A stretch of DNA of 64,000 nucleotides, taken from assembly GCA_036501145.1 (NCBI GenBank), contig DASYAV010000160.1, positions 15,392 through 79,391 of the forward strand. The letters are read 5' to 3'. The first letter of the stretch is position 1, and each line of letters begins with the position of its first letter. Position numbers and translations under genes: made by a program. Shown here piece by piece: positions 25,355 to 33,670 of this stretch. The notes under the pieces were generated by a model. That model saw nothing but the letters and a program-made list of their open reading frames with translations. It was not told the DNA's origin and did no database searches. The stretch comes from PALSA-505 sp036501145 (lineage in GTDB: Bacteria; Actinomycetota; Actinomycetes; Streptosporangiales; Streptosporangiaceae).

Positions 25355-25442
25355 GCAAGCCGGGCCAGCGGGCCGGGCCAGCGGGCCGGGCGGGCTGGGC
25401 CAGCGGGCCGGGCGGGCTGGGCCAGCGGGCTGGGCCCGCAAT
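25355..25442. repeat. GC-rich tandem repeats downstream of the ATPase gene
   Basis: Repeated CGGGCCAGCGGGC and GGGCGGGCTGGGCCAGC units directly after the stop codon of the PotA-like gene on the minus strand. No ORF support; probably slippage-prone spacer DNA. Confidence 0.4.
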
Positions 25443-25447
25443 CCCGC

Positions 25448-26566
25448 TCAGGTGGCGACCAGCGGGCCTTCCTCGGCGGCGGGCACCGCGGTGCCGCCGA
25501 GCACCCGCAGCGCGTCCGGCGCCAGGTAGACCTGCACCGGCGAGCCCTGGGCCAGCGCCGGGGGCAGTTCGCCGTCGTTCTGCACCAGCGCCTGCAGCGG
25601 CACGCCGGGAGCCAGCCGCAGCATCACCTGGGTGGCCGCGCCGAGGAACACCAGCCGCTCCACCATGCCGGCGATCCGGTTCGGGCCCACGCTGCCGTGC
25701 GGTTCGATCCGCACCCGCTCCGGGCGGATGGCCACGTGCGCGGCGCCCACGCAGTCGACCGCGCCGCGTTCGGCGCTGAGCGTGCTCTCGCCCAGCCGCA
25801 GCTGGCACCCTGCGCCGGTTCCGCCCCCGCTGACCTGGACCTCCATCAGGTTCGACACACCGAGGAAGTCGGCCACGTAGGCGTCGGCGGGCTCTTCGTA
25901 CACCTCGCGAGGGGTGCCGATCTGCACGATCCGGCCGGCGTTCATCACCGCCAGCCGGTCGGACATGGTCAGCGCCTCCTCCTGGTCATGGGTGACGTAA
26001 AGGAACGTGATGCCCACCCGTTCCTGCAGCGCCTTGAGCTCGACCTTCAGCGAACGGCGCAGCTTGGCGTCCAGCGCGCCGAGCGGCTCGTCAAGCAGCA
26101 GCACCGCCGGGTTGAGCACCAGCGCGCGGGCCAGCGCGATCCGCTGCTGCTGCCCGCCGGACAGCAGGCCGGGACGGCGCTTGGCATACTCGCCCATGCT
26201 CACCAGATCCAGCGCCTCGCTCACCCGGCTGCGGATCTCCGCCTTGGTCAGGTTGCGGGTGCGCAGCCCGAACGCCACGTTGTCGAACGCGGACAGGAAC
26301 GGGAACAGCGCGTAGCTCTGGAAGACCGTGTTGACGTTGCGCTTGTGCGGCGGGACCCCGGACACGTCGGTGCCGTCCAGCAGGATCCGGCCGGCGGTGG
26401 GCTGCTCGAAACCGGCGATCAGCCGCAGCGTGGTGGTCTTGCCGCAGCCGGACGGGCCGAGCAGCGAGAAGAACTCCCCGCTGGCCACGGTCAGGTCGAT
26501 TCCGTCCACCGCGACCTCGGTGAACCGCTTGGTCAGCCCGGACAGTTCTATGCGTCCTCCGGCCAC
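25448..26566 (-). CDS. ABC transporter ATPase, PotA-like
   Basis: 372 residues. Walker A GPSGCGKTT at 37-45, Q-loop FQSYALFPF, signature LLSGGQQQRIALARAL, Walker B VLLLDEPLGALD and H-loop VTHDQEEAL, then a TOBE domain in the last third (VAIRPERVRIE). This is the spermidine/putrescine or Fbp-like group with a regulatory domain. It follows the TetR gene by 64 nt on the same strand, so the operator at 27382 probably controls it, and it should energise the PotB/PotC/PotD-like importer at 20-23.6 kb, which lacks its own ATPase. Confidence 0.92.
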   Translation of the reverse strand: MAGGRIELSGLTKRFTEVAVDGIDLTVASGEFFSLLGPSGCGKTTTLRLIAGFEQPTAGRILLDGTDVSGVPPHKRNVNTVFQSYALFPFLSAFDNVAFGLRTRNLTKAEIRSRVSEALDLVSMGEYAKRRPGLLSGGQQQRIALARALVLNPAVLLLDEPLGALDAKLRRSLKVELKALQERVGITFLYVTHDQEEALTMSDRLAVMNAGRIVQIGTPREVYEEPADAYVADFLGVSNLMEVQVSGGGTGAGCQLRLGESTLSAERGAVDCVGAAHVAIRPERVRIEPHGSVGPNRIAGMVERLVFLGAATQVMLRLAPGVPLQALVQNDGELPPALAQGSPVQVYLAPDALRVLGGTAVPAAEEGPLVAT

Positions 26567-26630
26567 GGGCCACCTCCCGCTCAGCGCGCGCCCGGGGACT
26601 TCACCCCGGGCTTGCGATCCTTATGCCTAT

Positions 26631-27272
26631 TTATGCACCACCGTGCCGCCCGTTCCACCCGAACCCGAGACGGCCTGCCGCGAACCGCATGGTCAGCTCG
26701 AACGCCCGGGCCGGGGCGACCTGCGGGTCATCCAGCGCGATCATCACCGCGAACCCGTCCAGCAGCGCGGACAGCGTGACGGCGAACTCCTCGGCGTCGA
26801 CCGCGGTGAACTCGCCGGTCTCCTGCCCGGCCTGCACCAGCGCCCGGATCATCTCCCGCCACCGCTCGTCGAACTTCTGCCGGACCGCGGCCACCCCGGG
26901 GTTGCGCGCCGACTGGGCCCACAGATCCAGCCAGAGCAGCCAGGAGTTCTTGGCGTCGGTGTCCTCTTCCGGCAGGCAGGTCATGGCGACGATCTCCTCG
27001 AGCCGCCCGGCCGCGGTGCCGATCGCCGTCATCCGGCGGGCCCCGGTCTCGTACCAGGCGTCCTCGGAGTACCGCAGCGCCTCGGTGAGCAGGTGATCCC
27101 TGGTCTTGAAGTAGTAGATGACCAGCGCCGGGCTGGCCCCCGCCCGCTCGGCCACGTCGGTGATCCTGGTGTCCGGGTAGCCGCGCTCGACGATGACGTC
27201 CAGCGCGGCCTGCAGCATCTGCTCGCGGCGCTGGTCGGCCATCCCCTCGCCGCCGCCGGCCTGCCCCTTCAT
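26631..27272 (-). CDS. TetR family regulator, likely master of the amine regulon
   Basis: 213 residues from ATG at 27272 with GGAGGG 7 nt upstream. N-terminal HTH: QMLQAALDVIVERGYPDTRI, TDVAERAGASPALVIYYF, KTRDHLLTEAL. The C-terminal domain resembles BetI-like repressors, some of which sense choline or amine-related ligands. Operator 3 lies in the divergent space before the FAD oxidoreductase gene and matches four other sites (18693, 20366, 37069, 40146). The natural inference is that this protein binds all five; direct proof is lacking. Confidence 0.88.
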   Translation of the reverse strand: MKGQAGGGEGMADQRREQMLQAALDVIVERGYPDTRITDVAERAGASPALVIYYFKTRDHLLTEALRYSEDAWYETGARRMTAIGTAAGRLEEIVAMTCLPEEDTDAKNSWLLWLDLWAQSARNPGVAAVRQKFDERWREMIRALVQAGQETGEFTAVDAEEFAVTLSALLDGFAVMIALDDPQVAPARAFELTMRFAAGRLGFGWNGRHGGA

Positions 27273-27355
27273 CCAGTCACCCTCCGCCTGGGTCCGCCGC
27301 TGAGCCTGCCCTCAGGACACGCACCTACGGCGGTCCGCCCGCCTCGGCCCGGCCC

Positions 27356-27397
27356 TTGCGGGAAAGCGTAGCAGGTTTCTAGACTGAACATTCAGTC
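27356..27397 (+). promoter_or_regulatory. Promoter with TetR-regulon operator 3
   Basis: TTGCGG (27356-27361), an 18-nt spacer and TAGACT (27380-27385) form a promoter reading towards the FAD oxidoreductase. The -10 overlaps GACTGAACATTCAGTC (27382-27397), a palindrome perfect at every position. It lies 110 nt from the TetR start and 79 nt from the oxidoreductase start, so it can control both directions. Confidence 0.72.
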
Positions 27398-27475
27398 AAT
27401 CGGTTATCGCAGCTCATCCGGCAGCTCCCGGCAGCTCTCGGCGGCTCATCCGGGCAGGGCGAGGAAGGCAGAACC

Positions 27476-29122
27476 ATGACAGCGGCATATGACGCCATCG
27501 TCGTCGGCGGCGGGCACAACGGCCTGGTCAGCGCCGCCTACCTGGCCCGGTCGGGCGCCCGGACACTGGTCCTGGAGGCGCGCGGGCACACCGGCGGCGC
27601 GGCCACCACCGAGGCGCCCTGGCCGGACGCGCCTGAGTTCCGGGTCACCCGGCTGTCCTACGTGATGAGCCTGCTGCCGCCCACCATCATCAACGACCTG
27701 GGGCTGACCGGCCGCGGCTACAAGATCTTCCCGATGGGCCCGTACTACCAGGCGTTCCCCGAGGGCGGGTCGATCAAGCTGTACGCCGACGACGCCAAGC
27801 GGAACTACGACGAGGTGGCCCGCTGGTCGAAGAACGACGCCGAGGCCATGCCGCGCTGGGACGCCTGGCTGTCCGGGCTGGCCGACGTGCTCGGCCCGCT
27901 GCTGCTCACCGTGCCGCCCAGCCTCGGCTCGCGCCAGCCCCGGGATCTGGCCGGCACGCTGCGGCTGGCCTGGCGGAACCGCGGCCTGAACGTGCGCACG
28001 ATCGCCGACGTGACCCGGCTGATGACCATGAGCATCGCCGACCTGCTCGACGACTGGTTCGAATCGCCCCAGGTCAAGGGGGCGCTCGCGGTCAACGGGG
28101 TGATCGGCACCTGGGCCGGCCCGTACGAGCCGGGCACCGCCTACGTGATGGCGCACCACTCGATCGGCGACGTCGGCGACGGGCACCTGGGCAACTGGGG
28201 CTTCCCGGAGGGCGGCATGGGCGCGGTGGGCGACGCGATCGCCCTGGCCGCCCGGGACGCGGGCGCGAGCATCCGCACCGGTGCCCGGGTGCAGCGGCTG
28301 CTGATCTCCGGCGGCCGGGTCACCGGCGTGGTACTGGAGTCCGGCGAGGAGATCACCGCGCGCCTGGTGGTGACCTCGCTGCACCCGCGGACCGCGTTCC
28401 TCGACCACGTCGGCCGGGACAACCTGCCGCCGGACTTCGTCACCGACATCGAGCACTGGAAGACCCGCAGCGGCGTGGTGAAGATCAATCTGGCGCTGGC
28501 CGAACTGCCCGACTTCACCGCCGACCCCGGCACCAGCCTGCAGGAGCACCACACCGGCTCGGTCGAGATGGCGCCGACCATGGAGTACATCGAGCGGGCG
28601 TTCCAGGACGCCAGGGACGGCCGCGCCGCCCAGCGCCCGTTCAGCGACGGTGTCATCCCGACCGCCTTCGACAAGACGCTGTGCCCCGAGGGTTACCACA
28701 CGATGTCGCTGTTCACCCAGTGGGTGCCGGCCGGCTGGAACCTCGAGCCGCACCGTGCCGAGCTGCAGGCCTACGCCGACCGGATGATCGACTGCTACAA
28801 CGAGGTGGCGCCGAACTTCAAGAGCTCGGTGCTGCACACCGACATCGTCGGCCCGTACGACCTCGAGCATGACTACGGGCTGATCGGCGGCAACATCTTC
28901 CACGGCGAGCTGTCCCTCGAGCAGTTGTTCCACATGCGCCCGGCGCCCGGCTTCGCCGACTACCGCACCCCGGTCGCCGGGCTGTACTACGCCAGCTCGG
29001 CCACGCACGCCGGCGGCGGCGTCTGCGGCATCCCGGGCATGCAGGCGGCCAGGGCGGCGATCGCCGACCAGAAGGCCGCCCGCCGGGGTACCGCCGCCCG
29101 CAGGTTCACCCGCCGGTCGTGA
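27476..29122 (+). CDS. FAD-dependent oxidoreductase, PYROXD2/CrtI-like
   Basis: 548 residues. The FAD-binding GxGxxG motif is at the N-terminus (AIVVGGGHNGLVSAAYLARS), and the C-terminus has the FAD-contacting GLYYASSATHAGGGVCGIPG. The family groups phytoene-desaturase-like enzymes with amine and PYROXD2-type oxidoreductases; length and motifs are complete. The gene carries the regulon promoter and its stop overlaps the acyl-CoA synthetase start (GTGA). In this context I favour oxidation of an amine- or acyl-type intermediate rather than carotenoid synthesis; no phytoene synthase is near. Confidence 0.83.
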   Translation: MTAAYDAIVVGGGHNGLVSAAYLARSGARTLVLEARGHTGGAATTEAPWPDAPEFRVTRLSYVMSLLPPTIINDLGLTGRGYKIFPMGPYYQAFPEGGSIKLYADDAKRNYDEVARWSKNDAEAMPRWDAWLSGLADVLGPLLLTVPPSLGSRQPRDLAGTLRLAWRNRGLNVRTIADVTRLMTMSIADLLDDWFESPQVKGALAVNGVIGTWAGPYEPGTAYVMAHHSIGDVGDGHLGNWGFPEGGMGAVGDAIALAARDAGASIRTGARVQRLLISGGRVTGVVLESGEEITARLVVTSLHPRTAFLDHVGRDNLPPDFVTDIEHWKTRSGVVKINLALAELPDFTADPGTSLQEHHTGSVEMAPTMEYIERAFQDARDGRAAQRPFSDGVIPTAFDKTLCPEGYHTMSLFTQWVPAGWNLEPHRAELQAYADRMIDCYNEVAPNFKSSVLHTDIVGPYDLEHDYGLIGGNIFHGELSLEQLFHMRPAPGFADYRTPVAGLYYASSATHAGGGVCGIPGMQAARAAIADQKAARRGTAARRFTRRS

Positions 29123-31614
29123 CCACGGGCAATCTTCATAATGAACGGCGGTGCCTTGCCGTCCCCGCGGTCACCGCGACGCAGCCGGGGGTGCCCGGCC
29201 AGCCCGCCGACGGGCTGACCGCCATGCTCGAGGCGCGCAGCGTCGCGCTGGTCGGCGCCAGCCAGCGGCCCGGCAGCCTCGGCGCGCAGATGGTGGCGGA
29301 GGCGGCCGCGAGCCCGTCCCGGCCCCGGCTGTACCCGGTCAACCCGCGCTACCGCGAGGTCGGCGGCCTGCCCTGCCACCCGGACCTGGCCGAATTGCCC
29401 GAGCCGCCCGACCTGGTGCTGCTGGCCGTGCCCGACCCCGCCCTGGAAGAACAGCTCATCTCCGCCGCGGCGCTCGGCTGCCGCTCGGCGGTCATCTTCG
29501 GCGGTGCGCACGACGGACCGGGCCGGCCACCTGGGCTGCGGGCCAGGCTGACGGGCATCGCCACGGCGGCCGGGATGGCGCTGTGCGGGGCCGGCTGCAT
29601 GGGCTTCGTCAACGCGGCCCGCGGGCTGCGCGCGATCGGCTACGCCGAGCCGGACCCGGTCCCGGCGGGCCCGGTGGCGCTGGTCACCCACTCCGGGTCG
29701 GTGTTCTCCACCCTGCTGTACAGCCGCCGTGGGTTCGGCTTCACGCTCGCGGTCTCCTCCGGGCAGGAACTGGTGACGACGGCCGCGGACTATGCCGGGT
29801 ACGCGCTGGCGCTGCCGGAGACCCGGGTGCTGGCCCTGGTCCTGGAGGCGATCAGAGACGCGCCGCGGCTGCGCGCGGTGCTGGCCGCCGCGGCCGGGGC
29901 TGACGTTCCGGTGGTGCTGCTCGCGGCGGGTGGTTCGGACGCCGGCCGGGACCTGGTGGCGGCACACTCCGGCGCGCTGGCCGCCGGAGACGGTGCCTGG
30001 TCCGCGCTGGCCGGCGCCTACGGTGTGCACCGCGTCGGCGACCTGGCCGAACTCGCCGACACCCTGGAAGTCTTCGCCGCCGGCCGACGCGCCCCCGCCC
30101 CGCACTCGCCTGCCCCCGTGTCCTGGTCCGCGTCCGTGGCTGGTTCGGCCGCCACCCCCGCCCCGGACCCCCGGCCAGCGGCAGGTCATTCGCCTGCCCC
30201 CGTGTCCCGGTCCGCGTCCGGGGTGGATCCGGCCGGTGCCAGCGGTCCGTGGCCGGAGGCAGGGTACGGGCTGGCCACGGTGCACGACTCCGGGCTGGAG
30301 CGGGCGCATGTCGCGGACCTGGGCCAGCAGATCGGGGTGCCGTTCGCGGCCATCGGCGAGCCCACCCGTGCCCGGCTCGCCGCCGTGCTCGACCCCGGTC
30401 TGGAGCCGGGCAACCCGCTCGACATCTGGGGCACCGGCCGCGACCCCGAGCGGCAGCTGACCGAGGCGCTGGCCGCGCTGGCCGATGACCCCGCGGTCGG
30501 CGCGGTCGCGTTCGCGGTGGATCTGGTGCCCGAGGAGGACGAGTCCTATCCGCGGGCCGTGCTGGCCGTGGCGGCCCGCACCGGCAAGCCGCTGGCCGTG
30601 CTGGCCGGCCTGCCATCCACGATCGACCGCGGCACCGCGGCCCGGCTGCGCACGGCCGGAATCCCGGTGCTAGAAGGCACCCGCTCCGGCCTGCTCGCCC
30701 TCCGCCACCTCCTCGCCCACAGCGCCCCGGCTGCCCACGCCGTCCACCCGGCATCCCCAGCATCGGCGTCTCCCAACCGGGGGCTGGCGCCTTCTGCCCC
30801 GGAGTCCGCGTCTCCCACCGCGGATGCGGACGACATGGTTGCGGCAGCGCTGCCGCTAGAACAGCGGGGGGAGCAGCGGCCGGAGGGGCGGCGGGAGGAG
30901 CAGCAGGGGGAGGAACGGTGGCGGGTGGAACGGTGGCGGGCGGCGCTCGCGGCCGGGCCGCTGGACGGGGCCGCGTCGTTCGCGCTGCTGCGTGACTACG
31001 GCATCCAGGCGGTGCCGGTGCGTGCGGCCGCGAGCCTGGACGCGGCGCTGGCCGCGGCGGCCGGGGTCGGCTACCCGGTGGTGCTGAAGACCGACCAGCC
31101 CGGCATCGCGCACAAGTCCGATGCCGGCGGGGTGCGGCTCGGGCTGGCCGGCCCGGACGCGCTGGCCGCCGCCTACCGGGATATGGCGGCCCGGCTCGGG
31201 CCGCGGGTGCTGGTGTGCCAGACCGCCCCGCCCGGCACCGAGATCCTGCTTGGCATCGTCAGCGATCCCGCGCTCGGCCCGCTCGTCGTGGCCGGCGCGG
31301 GCGGCGTGCTGGCCGAACTGCTCGCCGACCGGGTGGTCGCGCTGCCGCTGGCCGGGCACCAGGCGGCGCTTGCGATGCTGCGGCGGCTGCGGGTCTTCCC
31401 GCTGCTCGCCGGGGCCCGCAGCGCCCCGCCCGCCGATCTGGACAGCGTCGCGGCCGCGGTCACCGGGCTGTCCGCCATCGCCGCCGAACTTGGCGGCGAT
31501 CTGGCCGCGCTGGACATCAACCCGCTGGTCTGCGGGCCGGGCGGCGCGATAGCGGTAGACGTCCTGGCCGTCCCCGCGGGGACGGCCAGGACGCCCGGCA
31601 CTGCGCTCGCTTAG
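29119..31614 (+). CDS. ADP-forming acyl-CoA synthetase (acetate-CoA ligase type, fused alpha-beta)
   Basis: 831 residues. An N-terminal CoA-binding domain (MLEARSVALVGASQRPGSLG), succinyl-CoA ligase-like domains with the phosphorylated His283 in AAHSGALAAG, and a C-terminal ATP-grasp domain (AALAAAAGVGYPVVLKTDQP, IAHKSDAGGVRLGLAG). Two Pro/Ala/Ser-rich linkers (about residues 325-385 and 535-600) lengthen it. Interconverts acyl-CoA plus ADP with acid, CoA and ATP. GTG start inside the previous stop codon couples it to the regulon FAD oxidoreductase; a later start at ATG 29224 is possible. Confidence 0.86.
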   Translation: MTTGNLHNERRCLAVPAVTATQPGVPGQPADGLTAMLEARSVALVGASQRPGSLGAQMVAEAAASPSRPRLYPVNPRYREVGGLPCHPDLAELPEPPDLVLLAVPDPALEEQLISAAALGCRSAVIFGGAHDGPGRPPGLRARLTGIATAAGMALCGAGCMGFVNAARGLRAIGYAEPDPVPAGPVALVTHSGSVFSTLLYSRRGFGFTLAVSSGQELVTTAADYAGYALALPETRVLALVLEAIRDAPRLRAVLAAAAGADVPVVLLAAGGSDAGRDLVAAHSGALAAGDGAWSALAGAYGVHRVGDLAELADTLEVFAAGRRAPAPHSPAPVSWSASVAGSAATPAPDPRPAAGHSPAPVSRSASGVDPAGASGPWPEAGYGLATVHDSGLERAHVADLGQQIGVPFAAIGEPTRARLAAVLDPGLEPGNPLDIWGTGRDPERQLTEALAALADDPAVGAVAFAVDLVPEEDESYPRAVLAVAARTGKPLAVLAGLPSTIDRGTAARLRTAGIPVLEGTRSGLLALRHLLAHSAPAAHAVHPASPASASPNRGLAPSAPESASPTADADDMVAAALPLEQRGEQRPEGRREEQQGEERWRVERWRAALAAGPLDGAASFALLRDYGIQAVPVRAAASLDAALAAAAGVGYPVVLKTDQPGIAHKSDAGGVRLGLAGPDALAAAYRDMAARLGPRVLVCQTAPPGTEILLGIVSDPALGPLVVAGAGGVLAELLADRVVALPLAGHQAALAMLRRLRVFPLLAGARSAPPADLDSVAAAVTGLSAIAAELGGDLAALDINPLVCGPGGAIAVDVLAVPAGTARTPGTALA

Positions 31615-31664
31615 GAACTGGCCAGGTCACGCGGCAGTTTTCCGCGGCTCCCCCTGTTCCATGT

Positions 31665-31803
31665 GGAGATTCTTTCCGTGGCCGCCTCCGTTCTGCGCGG
31701 AGATCCCTTTCCGTGGTTGCCTCCGTTCTGCGCGGAGATCCCTTTCCGTGATCGCCTCCGTTCTGCGCGGAGATCCCTTTCTGCAGCCAGCCCTGTTGCG
31801 TGC
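31665..31803. repeat. Tandem array of 34-35-bp hairpin units
   Basis: Three nearly identical units start at 31665, 31699 and 31734 (GGAGATCCCTTTCCGTGG then GCCTCCGTTCTGCGC), followed by a diverged fourth at 31769. Each unit boundary holds CTCCG and CGGAG, a 5-bp stem around TTCTGCG, so transcription would give a row of small hairpins joined by GATCCCTTTCCGTG linkers. Between the acyl-CoA synthetase stop and the globin gene, noncoding on both strands. Confidence 0.65.
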
Positions 31804-31929
31804 AGATCCCTTCCGATGCCAATTAGTAGAAATCGTTCTTCCACGGCATTAGCCACGCATTTGTCCTGGTAGAGGCGATAAAACTCATTAGCTCGAAAAA
31901 TCCGGCTGAGGCCGATAAGCTTCCTGGCG

Positions 31930-33042
31930 ATGTCCGCCCACAACGTCATCGTCAAAGGGACGCCGTTGGACACGAATCGCCTGAAAGAAAGCTTCGCGTA
32001 TGTCGCGATGCACGGCGACGAGGTGGCGCTCTTCTTCTACTCGGACCTGTTCCTGCGTGCCCCAGCGGTCCGGGATCTGTTCCCCGTTTCGATGTCCGCC
32101 CAGCGCGACCGGCTGCTCACCGCGCTCGGCACGATCGTCTCTGACGTGGACAACCTGGACACCCTGGTGCCGTTCCTGCGTGGCCTCGGCCGCGACCACC
32201 GCAAGTTCGGTGCCCTCGCCGAGCACTATGACGTCGTCGGCGCCAGCCTGCTTGCCACGCTGGCACACTTCAGCGGCCCAGCCTGGACCGACGGGCTGGC
32301 TGCGGACTGGAAGGCCGCCTACGCGCTCGTCGGCCAGGTCATGATCGAGGCGGCCAGGGAAGACCAGGACGTGCACCCGCCGTGGTGGGACGCCACGGTG
32401 ACCGGCCATGAGCGCCGCTCCTTCGAGACCGCCGTCTTCCGCGTCAACCCCGAGCAGCACCTGGACTACGCCCCAGGCCAGTCGGTCGCCGTGCAGTCCG
32501 AGGACTGCCCGCGGATCTGGCGCTTCTACTCGATGGCCAACGCGCCGCGCGACCGTTACGTGGCCGACGCCCAGGTCTACAGCCGTGAGCTGGCCGAGGA
32601 CGCGCGGTGGCGCCGCGACGAGATCATGGCCGAGACGAGGTCGCGGGCCGAGGTCATGCTCAGGGAGGCGCACACCGACGCGAGCCGGGCCGCCGCGGCG
32701 GTCCCCCCGTCCGCGGAGCCGCTGGACGCCGGCCAGCGCCAGGAACTCCAGGCCGAGCTGGCTTACCTGCGGACGTTCAGCGACGTTTACCGGACCCATC
32801 TGCGGGCCTACCTGGAGGCGCTGGTCCGCAACGTGGACGAATGGGAGCGGGCGGAGAAGGGGTCGCTCGCCTCGGTCCGCACCGAGCTGCCCGGGTCACC
32901 TGGTTCTGGGCTCCCGGATCCACCGGGTCGGTACGGACCACCGGACCAGTACGGACCACCGGGCCAACACGGACCACCGGACCGCCACACCGGCGGCCAC
33001 CGGACAACCAGCACGGACCTACGTTTGGAGCACCGATCATGA
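31930..33042 (+). CDS. Chimeric flavohaemoglobin-like protein: globin, partial FAD domain, coiled coil
   Basis: 370 residues. Residues 12-145 form a bacterial flavohaemoglobin-type globin with TyrB10 (Y37) and proximal His90 (LGRDHRKFGALAEHY). Next comes the start of a ferredoxin-reductase FAD domain (LDYAPGQSVAVQ, then RIWRFYSMANAPR with the RxYS flavin motif) that stops after about 50 residues; the NAD domain is absent. It continues in frame into a charged helix (ARWRRDEIMAETRSRAEVML to YRTHLRAYLEALVRNVDEWE) resembling DivIVA-type coiled coils, and ends in GPPDQYGPPGQHGPP repeats. Coupled by ATGA to trHbN, suggesting a nitric-oxide role. Confidence 0.8.
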   Translation: MSAHNVIVKGTPLDTNRLKESFAYVAMHGDEVALFFYSDLFLRAPAVRDLFPVSMSAQRDRLLTALGTIVSDVDNLDTLVPFLRGLGRDHRKFGALAEHYDVVGASLLATLAHFSGPAWTDGLAADWKAAYALVGQVMIEAAREDQDVHPPWWDATVTGHERRSFETAVFRVNPEQHLDYAPGQSVAVQSEDCPRIWRFYSMANAPRDRYVADAQVYSRELAEDARWRRDEIMAETRSRAEVMLREAHTDASRAAAAVPPSAEPLDAGQRQELQAELAYLRTFSDVYRTHLRAYLEALVRNVDEWERAEKGSLASVRTELPGSPGSGLPDPPGRYGPPDQYGPPGQHGPPDRHTGGHRTTSTDLRLEHRS

Positions 33043-33446
33043 CCGCTTCCGCGGACGTCAGCATCTACGACGCGATCGGCGGAGAACCGGCCCTGACCGC
33101 AGTGGTGGACGACTTCTATGACTGGGTGGCCGGTGACCCCGCGCTCGCCGGGTTCTTCACTGGCACGAACATGACCAGGCTCAAGGGCAGGCAGGTCGAG
33201 TTCTTCGCCGCGACGCTCGGTGGCCCGGACACCTATACCGGCGCCACCATGCGGCAGGCGCATCAGGGACGCGGGATAGCTCAGGATCACTTCGACCTGG
33301 TCGCCGGGCATCTCGTTGCCGCGCTCGACGGTGCGGGGGTGCCCAAGGACCTGGTTGGCCAGATCGTCGGCGTGGTGGCGCCGCTGTCCAAGGACATCGT
33401 GTCCGGGACCGGGAGCCAGGGAATCCGGCGCCTCGGCCACGGATAG
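33039..33446 (+). CDS. glbN: Truncated haemoglobin, group I (trHbN)
   Basis: 135 residues, closely following the pattern of Mycobacterium tuberculosis trHbN: SIYDAIGGEPALTAVVDDFY with TyrB10 at Y27, FFTGTNMTRLKGRQVEFFAA, LGGPDTYTGATMRQAHQGRG with proximal His75. That protein oxidises nitric oxide to nitrate with bound oxygen. The start overlaps the upstream globin-chimera stop (ATGA), so the two are made together. N-terminus lacks the long pre-A extension of the mycobacterial protein. Confidence 0.92.
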   Translation: MTASADVSIYDAIGGEPALTAVVDDFYDWVAGDPALAGFFTGTNMTRLKGRQVEFFAATLGGPDTYTGATMRQAHQGRGIAQDHFDLVAGHLVAALDGAGVPKDLVGQIVGVVAPLSKDIVSGTGSQGIRRLGHG

Positions 33447-33670
33447 CGCCTGCCGGTCTGGCGAAGCCGTTAAATTTGCTGTGATTGTTACCTCTTGTCC
33501 GCTATTGGGTTTGCCGTGCCAGAGCGGCCAGGCTGCGCCTTAAGCGAGACATATGGACAATGATCCTTCTTTGCCCGTTGTTTTTGCCCACTCCCATCGC
33601 TAGTGTCCCGACCAGTACCCCGCCTGCACGGCGAACTTCTCCTCGCGACGGCGCATGAAGGAGGCACGTC

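Noticed and set aside
27476..31614. Carotenoid biosynthesis (CrtI-like gene)
   Set aside because: No phytoene synthase or cyclase nearby, and the gene is coupled to an acyl-CoA synthetase and carries the amine-regulon operator.
31665..31803. CRISPR array
   Set aside because: Units are 34-35 bp with no variable spacers and no cas genes nearby; better read as a tandem hairpin repeat.
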